A stretch of 64,000 bases of DNA from Salipaludibacillus sp. CUR1 (GTDB lineage Bacteria; Bacillota; Bacilli; Bacillales; Salisediminibacteriaceae), in the NCBI RefSeq assembly GCF_021028955.1, contig NZ_JAIWPE010000096.1, forward strand, positions 275,312 to 339,311, given 5' to 3'. This document shows positions 27,931 to 36,739 of this stretch, piece after piece. The position numbers and the translations under genes were made by a program. Below the pieces are notes generated by a model. The model was not told the DNA's origin. It searched no databases and saw only the letters and a program-made list of their open reading frames with translations. Position 1 is the first letter of the stretch. The number at the start of each line of letters is the position of its first letter.

Positions 27931-27954
27931 TTAGTTTTCAAAAAAAATATTAAA

Positions 27955-27983
27955 AAAAACACTACGGTTTTCACCATAGTGCT
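27955..27983 (-). terminator. Terminator after bshC
   Basis: CACTATGG / CCGTAGTG stem with loop TGAAAA and eight Ts on the minus strand. It touches the bshC stop. Confidence 0.8.
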
Positions 27984-29618
27984 TTATAAATAGACATAAA
28001 TATGGCTGGCAGAACATATACTTTCTTTCTTCTCCATTAAGCCCGCTACAGTCCTGTCAACAAGGTCAGGACCATACCTGTTCAGAAAAGGAAAGATATT
28101 TAAATGACGCTCCTGCCACTTACCATGAGGCCGTACCTCTGCCTCTATCTTATCAAAACGTAACAAATGGGCGTTATTTTGAGATAACATCAATTGATTG
28201 ATTTTTCTCTCATAATCTTTTAATTCATCAATCATTTTACTTTCAAAATGGTTACTGATTGCAGAAACATTCTTTCCGATCGGGCTGAGCCTGCCCCGTA
28301 TGTTATCCGCCAACTCTTTTAACTCTTGTTCTGCCTCTTCAAACACTTTACTTTCATTCACTTTTTTTTGCCTGGACAGAAATTCACTTTGAAAGTCAGT
28401 TAATCCGTTCAGAGTGACCGTTTTCACATCTACCTCATATTTTTGAAGGTTTTTCTCTGTAGTACGGGATAAATAGGTCAAGTGATAACGCGGAAAGACG
28501 ACAGGCATTTTCCTGTCAAATGAGTGAAATACTTTTTTCAGGACACCCCAGTATTTTAATTCTCCAGGCCCAGCTATGAAAGAATGGACCGGGAGAAGAA
28601 ATTCCTGCATAAGAGGACGGGTAACTACATTATTGCTCAATTGGATTCTCCCGTCCTCCACTTGATAAAGAAAATCATCCTCTGACCATATACGGTCCCC
28701 ATGTTTCTCTTTAAACCCTTCTTCTGTCCGTTCCAGTAAAAAGCGCTGCCGCCCTTCATGATAAAAAAGGTGCGCATTATTTTCATCAGTTTCTATCGGT
28801 TCACCATAAGCGTTTGCTTTCATTTCATCTGCCTGTTCTAAAAAAGCCCGCTGAATGGACGTATTATTTCGTACCATAGAGGTAAAGAAAGGGCGTTCAA
28901 TTTCCCGTATTGCAGGGTCTGCCGCATCCATGAGAACGAGGTCTGTGTCTTTAAAGAGGCGATGGAGCACCCTGGCACACCATTCAGTATAGGTTAATTT
29001 TCCGGATAACTCCTCCATTAAAGTGTCATAAATCCCCCTTGTAAATGGTGTTTCTTCCAAATACTGAAAAGCTTCTTGCAGTTCGGATTTGGCATTTTCA
29101 ATGTTCACATTTCTTTCGGACATCGGCTGTTTTATATCATTTCTTTCAGGTATTCTCACTTTTCTGACATGTGCATTTTCACTAAAATAAGTATGGTTAA
29201 CCTCATCAATATCATGATCTTCACCTGCGATCCAGAACAGCGGAACGACAGGAGCAGCAAGCTTTTCCTCTAATTTTTTCGATTCTACTAATATAGTAAT
29301 AATTTTATTGACGGTATACAGCGGCCCTGTTAACAGTCCGGCCTGCTGCCCGCCCACCACTGTAACACTATTCTTATCCCTAAGGCGTTCTATTTGATGT
29401 AAGGCCCGTTCTGAGGGATGATATTTTCTGTTAAAGTTCATAAGCGCTTCAACCAGCTCTTCACGGGGAAAAGCTCTGTTTTTTAATTCTTCATAGCGGG
29501 AGACACAGTCCTTTGAGCCGAGACCGTAGTCATAAAAGGATAAAATCTGTTTATCTCCGTTTAAATAGTTATGTATATATGAATTTTCCTGGTAAGTGGT
29601 CTCAATTCTAAACTGCAT
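27984..29618 (-). CDS. bshC: Bacillithiol biosynthesis cysteine ligase BshC
   Basis: About 544 residues. BshC adds cysteine to GlcN-malate, the last step of bacillithiol synthesis. Family marks are VVGGQQAGLLTGPLYTVNKIITI near residue 90, VPLFWIAGEDHDIDEVNHT near residue 125, and HSFIAGPGELKYWGVL. A coiled coil follows near residues 440-480. The ATG at 29618 follows GAGAGG by nine bases; a TTG at 29627 is too close to the site. In B. subtilis the orthologue (yllA) also neighbours mraZ. Confidence 0.93.
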   Translation of the reverse strand: MQFRIETTYQENSYIHNYLNGDKQILSFYDYGLGSKDCVSRYEELKNRAFPREELVEALMNFNRKYHPSERALHQIERLRDKNSVTVVGGQQAGLLTGPLYTVNKIITILVESKKLEEKLAAPVVPLFWIAGEDHDIDEVNHTYFSENAHVRKVRIPERNDIKQPMSERNVNIENAKSELQEAFQYLEETPFTRGIYDTLMEELSGKLTYTEWCARVLHRLFKDTDLVLMDAADPAIREIERPFFTSMVRNNTSIQRAFLEQADEMKANAYGEPIETDENNAHLFYHEGRQRFLLERTEEGFKEKHGDRIWSEDDFLYQVEDGRIQLSNNVVTRPLMQEFLLPVHSFIAGPGELKYWGVLKKVFHSFDRKMPVVFPRYHLTYLSRTTEKNLQKYEVDVKTVTLNGLTDFQSEFLSRQKKVNESKVFEEAEQELKELADNIRGRLSPIGKNVSAISNHFESKMIDELKDYERKINQLMLSQNNAHLLRFDKIEAEVRPHGKWQERHLNIFPFLNRYGPDLVDRTVAGLMEKKESICSASHIYVYL

Positions 29619-29731
29619 ATTTTTCAACCTCTCTGTAAGTGTAAAAGACGGATTTTCCCAATCCTTTCAGACACCCGTTAAAATTCTGTTTAATTATAAC
29701 AGAAGACGCACTGCGTACCAATTAATTGACC

Positions 29732-30112
29732 TTAAGCAAGGATCCGGAAAATCATGCCATATATCACGAGGATAAAATAAAGAATGAAAAATACTACAAA
29801 CTGAAAACGCCACACCCCTTTAAATAAGCGCCGCAATTTAATGTCCTCATAATTCTTCCAGTGTAAAACAGTAAATATAAGAGCTGTAAACAGAAAAAAA
29901 AGAACAATCATCCATCCTGTATGAATCCGCCATATTTCCAAAAATAAAAAATACACGGAAATGATGAACAGTAAAACGGTACTGTCTACAGCTATTTTAA
30001 AGGAGACCTGCTTATTCCTGGTGGTTTTTACAGAAACAAAATAAATGATATACAAACCTATCAGCGGAACGGTAACAAGTGTCGCAGCTAAAAAAGCTGT
30101 GAATTCAATCAT
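29732..30112 (-). CDS. DUF3397 membrane protein
   Basis: 126-residue protein with four hydrophobic helices separated by short basic loops (RNKQVSF, KNYEDIKLRR). It fits the DUF3397 family, commonly found between panE and bshC in Bacilli. The function is unknown. The start at 30112 is set by GGAGG in the end of panE, and the genes overlap by eight bases, which suggests translational coupling. No catalytic motif is seen. Confidence 0.8.
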   Translation of the reverse strand: MIEFTAFLAATLVTVPLIGLYIIYFVSVKTTRNKQVSFKIAVDSTVLLFIISVYFLFLEIWRIHTGWMIVLFFLFTALIFTVLHWKNYEDIKLRRLFKGVWRFQFVVFFILYFILVIYGMIFRILA

Positions 30113-31001
30113 AGCTTTCCTCCAGTTCAATTTTTTTTAATTTTTCATGGATTTTAAAGGTATGTTCACAGCTTATACCTTTTTCACGGCCCAGATTTAA
30201 TAAGTAACCTGTAATGGCGTCTAATTCGGTTTCTTTTTTAGCGAGCCTGTCCGCAAGCATGGAAGAAGTATTTTCAGCTGTTTGCCTGATCACATTCTCA
30301 ACAAACTTCCACTCGTTTTTTTCAAGATCCAGCACTTCTGCAGCTTCATTAAAAATCTTTTCAGCCAGATCTTTTAACTTACTATTTGAAAGGATTTCTC
30401 CATTTTTCACCTGATACAACGCAGTCAGAGGATTAACAACAGCGTTCACCAGCAATTTCTTTTTCATAACAACTTCTATTTCAGAGATCCATTTAACAGG
30501 GAAAGATTTATCGTCCGTTAATAAAGGTTTCAGGCTTTTTTCCAGGAATCCTTCTCCTCCAACTATAATCTGCCCTCTTCCGGTATGCCGGACTTCCGTA
30601 TCCGACTTTTTCAACGCCCCATGAGTGACAACGCCTGATAACAATGGATGTTCGAGGTGAGCGCTGGCTTTTTCAATATGGCCCATCCCATTTTGCAAAA
30701 ATAACAGCGGTATATGCCTGGGAATCTTCTCTTTAGCCCACTTTAGAAAAAAATCAATTTGAGTCTGTTTTAATGTCACTATAATTAAGTCTTCCTGGCC
30801 CACTTTAAATTCACTGGCCGCTTCAGCTGCCGCCTCAGATTTAAGAAGAAGGCCTGTACTGTGGCACGATAGTCCTTCTGAAGCAATATGGCAGGCCTGT
30901 CTGTCTGTTCTTGTGACGATCTTTACAAAGTGCCCCTGCTTATTTAAATAAACGGCCGTCAGAAGTCCAATCGCTCCGCCGCCAATAATTGTTATGTTCA
31001 T
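30105..31001 (-). CDS. panE: 2-dehydropantoate 2-reductase (ketopantoate reductase)
   Basis: About 298 residues. It reduces ketopantoate to pantoate with NADPH in the coenzyme A pathway. Dinucleotide loop GGGAIGLLTAVYL is at the N-terminus, LKQTQIDFFLKW and LLFLQNGMGHIE in the middle, and KKLLVNAVVNPLTALYQVKNGEI holds the catalytic lysine and asparagine. The ATG at 31001 is favoured over a GTG at 31010. B. subtilis ylbQ is at the same place. It is divergent from ylbP. Confidence 0.9.
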   Translation of the reverse strand: MNITIIGGGAIGLLTAVYLNKQGHFVKIVTRTDRQACHIASEGLSCHSTGLLLKSEAAAEAASEFKVGQEDLIIVTLKQTQIDFFLKWAKEKIPRHIPLLFLQNGMGHIEKASAHLEHPLLSGVVTHGALKKSDTEVRHTGRGQIIVGGEGFLEKSLKPLLTDDKSFPVKWISEIEVVMKKKLLVNAVVNPLTALYQVKNGEILSNSKLKDLAEKIFNEAAEVLDLEKNEWKFVENVIRQTAENTSSMLADRLAKKETELDAITGYLLNLGREKGISCEHTFKIHEKLKKIELEESYD

Positions 31002-31081
31002 CCCTATCACCCTCAGAGTCTATCATTGAGATTATTTTAGCATAAACGTTAAACAGCAGGCATTGTTTTTAAAAGAATACG

Positions 31082-31111
31082 TTTTCATTTTCTTTTTTTT
31101 TCAATTATAAT
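31082..31111 (+). promoter_or_regulatory. Candidate sigma-A promoter of ylbP
   Basis: TTTTCA (31082-31087) and TATAAT (31106-31111) with an 18-base spacer, 77 bases before the ylbP start. The -35 is weak; the -10 is perfect. Confidence 0.5.
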
Positions 31112-31187
31112 AACCTATAGAACATTCAATAACTTTTGAATGGTAATAAAAAGAAGAAGCTATTTTAAAACGTCGGAGGGGATTATG

Positions 31188-31667
31188 ATGGATTTACATG
31201 AAGTTGTCAGGTTAAAAGTAAATTTTAAAACACTTGAAGAATTCGAGAATTTCAGAGAGTACGGGCAGCAGGAACTCTCCATGAAAGAAGACCTGGAAGA
31301 AAATATTGTTGAAAACGACAGCGAATCACCCTTCTATGGTGTTTATTTCGGAAATAAGCTCGTAGGCCGGATGAGTCTGTATCAGATTGACAAAAAATTC
31401 GACCGGTATTTCGAACCTCCCCAGGATTACCTTGAGTTATGGAAACTTGAAGTGCTGCCGGGATATCAGGGAAAAGGAATCGGAAATGCTTTGGTAAACT
31501 TCGCGAAAAGTCATGGTGTACCTGTTAAAACTAATGCCAGACAGCGTTCTGATGACTTTTGGATCAAACAAGGCTTTGAAGCGTTAACTTACCAGACTGA
31601 CAGAGACCGTGGAGAAAATCCGTATGTCTGGCTGCCTGAAGGCGTCTCCGAGCAATTAGAAGAATAA
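31188..31667 (+). CDS. ylbP: GNAT N-acetyltransferase, YlbP family
   Basis: 159-residue GNAT acetyltransferase; the substrate is not known. The acetyl-CoA site is LELWKLEVLPGYQGKGIGNALVNFAKSHG, with the Q/RxxGxG loop at QGKGIG. SPFYGVYFGNKLVGRMSLYQ is the conserved N-terminal part. The start at 31188 aligns with the B. subtilis protein; another ATG three bases earlier is closer to GGAGGGG. It faces away from panE. A repeat element follows the stop. Confidence 0.88.
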   Translation: MDLHEVVRLKVNFKTLEEFENFREYGQQELSMKEDLEENIVENDSESPFYGVYFGNKLVGRMSLYQIDKKFDRYFEPPQDYLELWKLEVLPGYQGKGIGNALVNFAKSHGVPVKTNARQRSDDFWIKQGFEALTYQTDRDRGENPYVWLPEGVSEQLEE

Positions 31668-31689
31668 CTAATTAAAAATGGCTGAGTTG

Positions 31690-31828
31690 AATTTAGCTGA
31701 AGACAAGCCCCTGGGCAAGCGGCCACCTGGGGGACTGAAATCTCTTCCTTTCCATGGAAGAATAAAGAACATCCGAACAGAAATTTTGTTCGGATTTCTT
31801 TATGGTTCTTATTCTTTTGTTCCAGCCC
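31690..31828. repeat. Composite intergenic repeat, copy B (ylbP-gerR)
   Basis: Contains GAAGACAAGCCCCTGGGCAAGCG (31699-31721), GGACTGAAATC, the hairpin ATCCGAACA / TGTTCGGAT (31771-31779 and 31787-31795) and the tail TTATTCTTTTGTTCCAGC. Modules are shared with 43640-43800. The hairpin and the following T-rich bases may end transcription of ylbP. Confidence 0.78.
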
Positions 31829-31884
31829 CTTAATTATTTCCCCTCTTTCTATTCCCTGATTGGTAACAACTCAGATAAACACTT

Positions 31885-32433
31885 TTATAAAGTCCGGGAC
31901 TCATTGTCTTTTTTAGTCGCACGCTGCACTGCATGAATCATTAACTGATATTCTTCCTTTATTTCAGAATAGGCTTCTTTTAAATTGTTAAGTTCTTTTT
32001 TCAACAGGTCGTTTTCTTTTTTCAGCTCCTGTAAAAATAATTCTTCGCTATGACCTTTCCCCTCAGCTTTTTCTTTTTCCCTTTCAAGAAACCCAATCAT
32101 CTGATCAAACCATTTTAATTTTTCGTTTCTTTGAGTCAGGCCATTTGTCAAAGTGGCTGTTTGTTTACTCTCATTGGGAATGAATGGTTTTTGGTTTCTC
32201 ACTAAATTTCTTTTGGATTCTTTCCTTGCTTTTTTAGCCAGCTGGATAGCTGAATCGTATTTTTTTCTGACTGAGGAATTCCACCTGAATCCGCAGGCAG
32301 CCGAAGTACGCGATAATTTGTCTGCGACCTCCTCAAATGCAGCCAACTGTGTTCCGCCTTCACGAATATGCCTTAAAACCGTTTCCGCCAGCAGGAGATC
32401 TTCATCCTGGTTCCATGCATCCTGTCTAATCAA
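31885..32433 (-). CDS. gerR: RsfA-family sporulation regulator GerR (YlbO)
   Basis: 182 residues. It has an N-terminal Myb/SANT-like DNA-binding domain ([50 protein letters not shown]), a basic linker and a C-terminal coiled coil ([24 protein letters not shown]). In B. subtilis YlbO/GerR is a mother cell regulator that modulates the sigma-E regulon. Synteny with ylbP and rpmF favours GerR over its paralogue RsfA. The start is TTG after GGAGG. A sigma-E promoter is visible upstream. Confidence 0.87.
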   Translation of the reverse strand: MIRQDAWNQDEDLLLAETVLRHIREGGTQLAAFEEVADKLSRTSAACGFRWNSSVRKKYDSAIQLAKKARKESKRNLVRNQKPFIPNESKQTATLTNGLTQRNEKLKWFDQMIGFLEREKEKAEGKGHSEELFLQELKKENDLLKKELNNLKEAYSEIKEEYQLMIHAVQRATKKDNESRTL

Positions 32434-32475
32434 GACATTAAATCCTCCTTTCTATTACCTCCTTAATTCATGTTA

Positions 32476-32504
32476 TATGTATGCTTTTAGTAGAAAAGAT
32501 AGAC
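32476..32504 (-). promoter_or_regulatory. Sigma-E promoter of gerR
   Basis: Minus strand GTCTATCT (32504-32497), 13-base spacer and CATACATA (32483-32476). This resembles the GKCATATT / CATACAHT consensus with permitted spacing, and known sigma-E control of ylbO supports it. Confidence 0.62.
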
Positions 32505-32507
32505 GTA

Positions 32508-32536
32508 TAAAAAAGAGCAGCTTATAAAGCTGCCCT
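32508..32536 (-). terminator. Terminator after the enoyl-CoA hydratase gene
   Basis: GCAGCT-TTAT-AAGCTGC followed by TCTTTTTT on the minus strand. It starts at the stop codon. Confidence 0.82.
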
Positions 32537-33285
32537 TAACGATGTTTATTATTAAATTGCTCAACTGCCTTGTGGTGTGCTTCTCCTTCCCAGAGGCCGG
32601 CACACCTTTCGATTTCCTGGTTAATTAATTCAAATAATTTCTTCTGCTCCTCTTCAGGAAGCAGATTTTTCTTATAAGCACGAACGACGTCCGGGGATTT
32701 AACCCACTCCATGCACCATTGGCGGACGTCCTTTTCGTCATTTACTATTTGATGGACAAATCCTAAGTCATTTAATTCCTGTACTGAATAAACTTTCGCT
32801 GTGGCGAGCATTTTTAAGGCGGCATGGTAACCGATTCTTCTTTTTAGCAAGGAAGCTCCGCCCCAGCCGGTCGTTATGGCCAGGTTCCCCTGGATAAAGC
32901 CTGCTTTCGCGGAAGCGTTTCCAAGAGTGAAATCGGTTGAACTGGCTAATTCTGCCCCACCCCCTACTGCCGGTCCGTTTAAGTACGAGACAGTTACTGC
33001 ATCTAAGGAAACGATTTTTTTTAATACGCCGCTCATCGGTATAAGCATTTTTTTAGCTTCTTCAGATGTTCGCAGACTGTGAAATTCTTCAAGGTCCCCT
33101 CCGCTGCAAAAGGCTTTTCCTTCTCCCTGAATCCATAATACGGTTAGATCTTTATCTTTGTCTATTTCCTCTAAGAACCCGTTCAGTTTATGTATCATTT
33201 CAAAATTAACAGCATTCTTACGTGCAGGACGATTTAATATGATTCTGGCTGTATTTTTATCTAAATATTCCATCATGACTGCCAT
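32536..33285 (-). CDS. Enoyl-CoA hydratase/isomerase family protein
   Basis: 249-residue crotonase-fold protein. The oxyanion hole segments are GEGKAFCSGGDLEEF (near residue 56) and YLNGPAVGGGAELASSTDFTLG (near residue 101). The latter lacks one of the two hydratase glutamates in the usual place and continues GFIQGNLAITTGWGGASLL, so the exact reaction is uncertain. The ATG follows GGGAG. It sits between rpmF and gerR, where B. subtilis has no gene. It has its own terminator. It could act in fatty or branched acid breakdown, but nothing nearby shows a pathway. Confidence 0.85.
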   Translation of the reverse strand: MAVMMEYLDKNTARIILNRPARKNAVNFEMIHKLNGFLEEIDKDKDLTVLWIQGEGKAFCSGGDLEEFHSLRTSEEAKKMLIPMSGVLKKIVSLDAVTVSYLNGPAVGGGAELASSTDFTLGNASAKAGFIQGNLAITTGWGGASLLKRRIGYHAALKMLATAKVYSVQELNDLGFVHQIVNDEKDVRQWCMEWVKSPDVVRAYKKNLLPEEEQKKLFELINQEIERCAGLWEGEAHHKAVEQFNNKHR

Positions 33286-33331
33286 TATAACTGCTCCCTT
33301 CTATTTAGAATTGTTCATAAGGTGTTATATG

Positions 33332-33361
33332 AAAAAACAGGAAGGGAGTCCCTTCCTGTTT
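33332..33361 (-). terminator. Terminator after rpmF
   Basis: AACAGGAAGGG / CCCTTCCTGTT stem with a three to four base loop, then TTTTTTC on the minus strand, seven bases after the rpmF stop. Confidence 0.88.
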
Positions 33362-33367
33362 AAACTC

Positions 33368-33541
33368 TTATTTACTTGCAACATCTCGTCCTTTATAAGA
33401 ACCACACGCTTTACATACGCGGTGTGAAAGCTTCATTTCTCCACATTCAGGACATTCTGTCATTCCAGGCACACGCAATTTGATATGCGTACGGCGCTGT
33501 CTTTTTTTAGTCTTACTTGTTCTTCTAAATGGTACTGCCAT
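33368..33541 (-). CDS. rpmF: Ribosomal protein bL32
   Basis: 57-residue 50S subunit protein. It starts [19 protein letters not shown] and carries a zinc ribbon with cysteines in [18 protein letters not shown], the zinc-binding (C+) form. The start at 33541 follows AAGGAGGTG; a longer in-frame start at 33568 is not needed. It follows yceD in the common yceD-rpmF operon under a consensus promoter. Confidence 0.97.
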   Translation of the reverse strand: MAVPFRRTSKTKKRQRRTHIKLRVPGMTECPECGEMKLSHRVCKACGSYKGRDVASK

Positions 33542-33587
33542 GAGTCCCACCTCCTTGATGATCATCAATATCTGCTAATCCATCCGG

Positions 33588-34100
33588 TTAGCTATTCTTG
33601 TCAAAAAACTTTTCCAGCTCTTTCAGCCGGGGATCAACCTTTTCTTTTTGCGGCTCATCCTTGGTCGTTAATTCCCAACCATTTCCGGATTCCGGAGCAG
33701 GTCCTTCTTTTTTGTCGCTGAAGACCCTCATTGGTTTTTCAAGCAAAATGCGCTCTTGAACATAAGGCATCAAATCGACCGTGTTATCCTTCAATTCATG
33801 AACGTCTTCATCTTCCTCGAAGGTGGCCCATTCATCCAGCAGAAATATTTCAGTGGCTTGCATGGAAAAAGGGTACTCTACATCATTTAATGTACGAGCA
33901 CACGGTAAGGTCATAGAACCGCTGATATCCAGTTGGAATGTAACTGAATCATTGGCTATAAACGTCTCACCTTTCACTCTTACTGGAGTGATGTCACGAA
34001 TTTCCCGGTCTATTTCTTTAACTTTACTTGCATCGACCGATTCGTCAATTTGCAGCCCTTTTTGTTTGAAGGCTAGCAATTGCTGTACCGACCATTTCAT
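33588..34100 (-). CDS. ylbN: YceD family protein (DUF177), YlbN
   Basis: 170-residue DUF177 protein. The family is found just ahead of rpmF in most bacteria and has been linked to 23S rRNA accumulation and ribosome assembly in E. coli and plants. Marks are SGSMTLPCARTLNDVEYPF near residue 60 and VDLMPYVQERILLEKPMRVF near residue 108. The C-terminus ends DPRLKELEKFFD. The ATG has AGGTGAA upstream. It is the first gene of the operon behind the promoter at 34129-34157. Confidence 0.9.
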   Translation of the reverse strand: MKWSVQQLLAFKQKGLQIDESVDASKVKEIDREIRDITPVRVKGETFIANDSVTFQLDISGSMTLPCARTLNDVEYPFSMQATEIFLLDEWATFEEDEDVHELKDNTVDLMPYVQERILLEKPMRVFSDKKEGPAPESGNGWELTTKDEPQKEKVDPRLKELEKFFDKNS

Positions 34101-34128
34101 TTCTATTCACCTCAAGACAACAAATGTT

Positions 34129-34157
34129 ATTATATCTTTCAAAAAAACGTTTGTCAA
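34129..34157 (-). promoter_or_regulatory. Consensus sigma-A promoter of yceD-rpmF
   Basis: Minus strand TTGACA (34157-34152), 17-base spacer and TATAAT (34134-34129). Both boxes and the spacing are perfect, fitting a highly expressed ribosomal operon. Confidence 0.87.
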
Positions 34158-34361
34158 GATAATTCCTTTACATTTCAATTCGTAAAAATAATTTCAGTCA
34201 GGTATTAAAAACACCTGTTAACCCGTTCATACTGACCGTATTATTCATTTAACAGGGTATCTCTACCATACCATAAAATTATTTCAATGCAAAAGATGAA
34301 AACCTATGCATAATATGTTACTTTTTTCTTAATAACTATTCGCGGAGAGTAGGTGCAGTAA

Positions 34362-35600
34362 GTGAATGTTTTAGGGCTGATCGTTGAATATAACCCTTTT
34401 CATAATGGCCACTTTTATCACTTGGAACAGTCAGTAAGAAAAACAAAAGCGGATATTACCGTGGCTGTCATGAGCGGAGATTTTTTACAGCGCGGAGAGC
34501 CTGCGTTAGTAAGTAAATGGAACAGGACAAGAATGGCGTTAAGAGGGGGAGTAGATTTAGTTGTTGAACTCCCTTATATTTACGCGGCTCAAAAAGCTGA
34601 GATTTTTGCTGACGGGGCAGTTTCCATATTGGACCAGCTTTCAGTTACAGATGTTTGCTTCGGAAGTGAAAGCGGTGAGATAGAGGATTTCATTCAGGCT
34701 GTGAAATGGGAAGAACTAAATAAGAATAAACTCGACATTGAAATACAAAAACAATTAAAGTCAGGGAAAAGCTATCCAAGAGCGTTCTCAGACGCTTTTA
34801 AAGCTATGAAAAACAGTGAAACGATTCTTGATTTAAAACAGCCAAATAACATTTTAGGGTTCCATTACATAAAATCAATTATAAACAACCATCCGTCCAT
34901 CCGTATGCATACAATAAAAAGAACCGGAGCTCATTACCACGACCAGGAAATCAGGCACAGTCGGATTGCAAGCGCTACAGCTCTTAGAAAAGAGCTTCTC
35001 TTAAACAGGTCTTCACCAGGGCAAATTTCTGAATTTATCCCTCCCGGCACCTTGGAAGAATTAACACAGTACTCAGCTGAAAACCGCAGCCTCCATTCAT
35101 GGGATAATTATTATTCCTTTCTCCAGCACAAGATCATGTCAGACACCGAGGATGAACTGCGGCAGATTTATGAATGCGAGGAAGGGTTGGAATACCGGCT
35201 TAAAAAGTGTATAGTTCATAGCTCCTCATTCGAAGATTTTATAAGCCGGCTTAAAACGAAACGGTATACCAGGACAAGGCTTCAGCGGCTTCTCGTTCAT
35301 ATATATTTAAATTCTACAAAGAGTTTTATGAAGGAGGCCCTCAGCCAACCGTTACCCCCGTATGTCAGGGTCCTTGGAATGTCCCAAAACGGACGCTCGC
35401 TGCTCTCCCAAATTAAAAAGACTCTAAGTGTACCGCTCATTACTAAAGCGAGCCAGAGTGAAGACCCAGTCTTAAGTAAGGATATCCTTGCCAGCAGACT
35501 GCATGGCATGGTGCATCATCCATTTCGCAATTCGTTCATGGACGAATACAAGGCAGTACCTGTCCAGTATGACAGAGGTCTTAATAAGTTCACCACATGA
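34362..35600 (+). CDS. tmcAL: tRNA(Met) cytidine acetate ligase TmcAL (YlbM)
   Basis: 412-residue enzyme that makes N4-acetylcytidine at position 34 of elongator tRNA-Met from acetate and ATP. The nucleotidyltransferase HxGH motif is in IVEYNPFHNGHFYHL at the N-terminus. VAVMSGDFLQRGEPAL and RTGAHYHDQE with IASATALRKEL are further family marks. The start is GTG at 34362, behind GGAGAG. It is transcribed away from yceD and converges on ylbL. Confidence 0.93.
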   Translation: MNVLGLIVEYNPFHNGHFYHLEQSVRKTKADITVAVMSGDFLQRGEPALVSKWNRTRMALRGGVDLVVELPYIYAAQKAEIFADGAVSILDQLSVTDVCFGSESGEIEDFIQAVKWEELNKNKLDIEIQKQLKSGKSYPRAFSDAFKAMKNSETILDLKQPNNILGFHYIKSIINNHPSIRMHTIKRTGAHYHDQEIRHSRIASATALRKELLLNRSSPGQISEFIPPGTLEELTQYSAENRSLHSWDNYYSFLQHKIMSDTEDELRQIYECEEGLEYRLKKCIVHSSSFEDFISRLKTKRYTRTRLQRLLVHIYLNSTKSFMKEALSQPLPPYVRVLGMSQNGRSLLSQIKKTLSVPLITKASQSEDPVLSKDILASRLHGMVHHPFRNSFMDEYKAVPVQYDRGLNKFTT

Positions 35601-35624
35601 ATCATATAAGTTCTTATTAAAATT

Positions 35625-35667
35625 TAAAAAACCTGCAAGGAATGGTACAAGTTCCTGCAGGTTTTTT
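35625..35667. terminator. Bidirectional terminator between tmcAL and ylbL
   Basis: AAAAAACCTGCA and TGCAGGTTTTTT arms with an inner GGAA/TTCC pair. It serves both convergent genes. Confidence 0.88.
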
Positions 35668-35698
35668 AGAAAGCAGTTAGCTTTTTTGTCTGATCCTG

Positions 35699-36739
35699 TT
35701 AAAGAGATTCAAGATAATTGAGCGCATCTTCAAAGTGAGAGACTGGAACAATTTCCATATCTGTCCCTAATTGTTCCGCCGCTTCTACAGCCAATTGATA
35801 ATTCGTTCCTTCCATTCCTTCTTCATCAGGCGCAAAAAAGACATCAGCTCCAGCTTCATGCGAGGCATATACTTTCTGTTTAATGCCACCGATCCTGCCG
35901 ACGTTTCCGTCTTCATCAATTGCCCCGCTTCCCGCAATTTCCAAACCGTGAGTAATATCTTCCTCAAGCAGCTGATTGTATATTTCAAGTGTAAACATAA
36001 GCCCGGCTGAAGGTCCGCCGATCTGATCTGTATCAATTAACACCTCAGGGTTCTTTATTAATTCTCTGTCAGTTACAGGATTAGCAATCCCAATCCCTCC
36101 CCTTTCACCTTCAGGATCCATTTCTTCAGGAAAAGACTGGACTTCTATCGTTACAGTATCTGTTTCTTCCTCACGTTCATAGGTGATAGGGACCTCATCA
36201 CCAATTTCGTACTCTCCCAAAATATCAAAAAGAGTATTTACTTCCAGCACTTCTTCTCCATCAATAGCCACGATCTTGTCGCCGACTTCCAGTTTACCTT
36301 CTGCATCCATATCCGGAATAATAGAAGTAACCAGCACGCCGTAGTTCTCAAAATAGGCTTCTTCTCCTGCATAATTGTAAGCCACCAGGACTGCCAGCTC
36401 CTGTGATCCGCTCATCATCATCATTTGTCTGTGATGGTACTGTTCATCTGTTTCACCCTCAGGGCGAATCTGTTCTTCCGGTATTAATTCTCTTCTGTCG
36501 CTGAATAACGACCATGTATAGTTAACTATATTGGCTTTACCCATACGAATAGTCGTCAGCATAAAAGTACCCTCGTATTCGTTTCCATTTTCAACCTCTA
36601 TAACTTCTGTCAGTACTTTTGCTTCTCCAGGTACAGTGAAGTAATAAGGCAATTGAATAAAGTTAACAGCTATAAGAATTGCAAATAATACAACCCATTT
36701 CACCCAAGATTTATTATTCCGGTGTTGTCTGTCATCCAT
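35699..36739 (-). CDS. ylbL: Membrane-anchored Lon-like PDZ protease YlbL (SepM family)
   Basis: 346 residues. A membrane helix (about 14-35) is followed by an extracytoplasmic part with a PDZ domain (EGKLEVGDKIVAIDGEEVLEVN) and a Lon-type S16 protease domain. The catalytic serine is in GGPSAGLMF and the lysine in VGRIGGIKQK. In streptococci the relative SepM cleaves signalling peptide; B. subtilis YlbL has been linked with recovery from the DNA damage checkpoint. The start at 36739 overlaps ylbK by eight bases, with GGAGGG nine bases upstream. Confidence 0.92.
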   Translation of the reverse strand: MDDRQHRNNKSWVKWVVLFAILIAVNFIQLPYYFTVPGEAKVLTEVIEVENGNEYEGTFMLTTIRMGKANIVNYTWSLFSDRRELIPEEQIRPEGETDEQYHHRQMMMMSGSQELAVLVAYNYAGEEAYFENYGVLVTSIIPDMDAEGKLEVGDKIVAIDGEEVLEVNTLFDILGEYEIGDEVPITYEREEETDTVTIEVQSFPEEMDPEGERGGIGIANPVTDRELIKNPEVLIDTDQIGGPSAGLMFTLEIYNQLLEEDITHGLEIAGSGAIDEDGNVGRIGGIKQKVYASHEAGADVFFAPDEEGMEGTNYQLAVEAAEQLGTDMEIVPVSHFEDALNYLESL

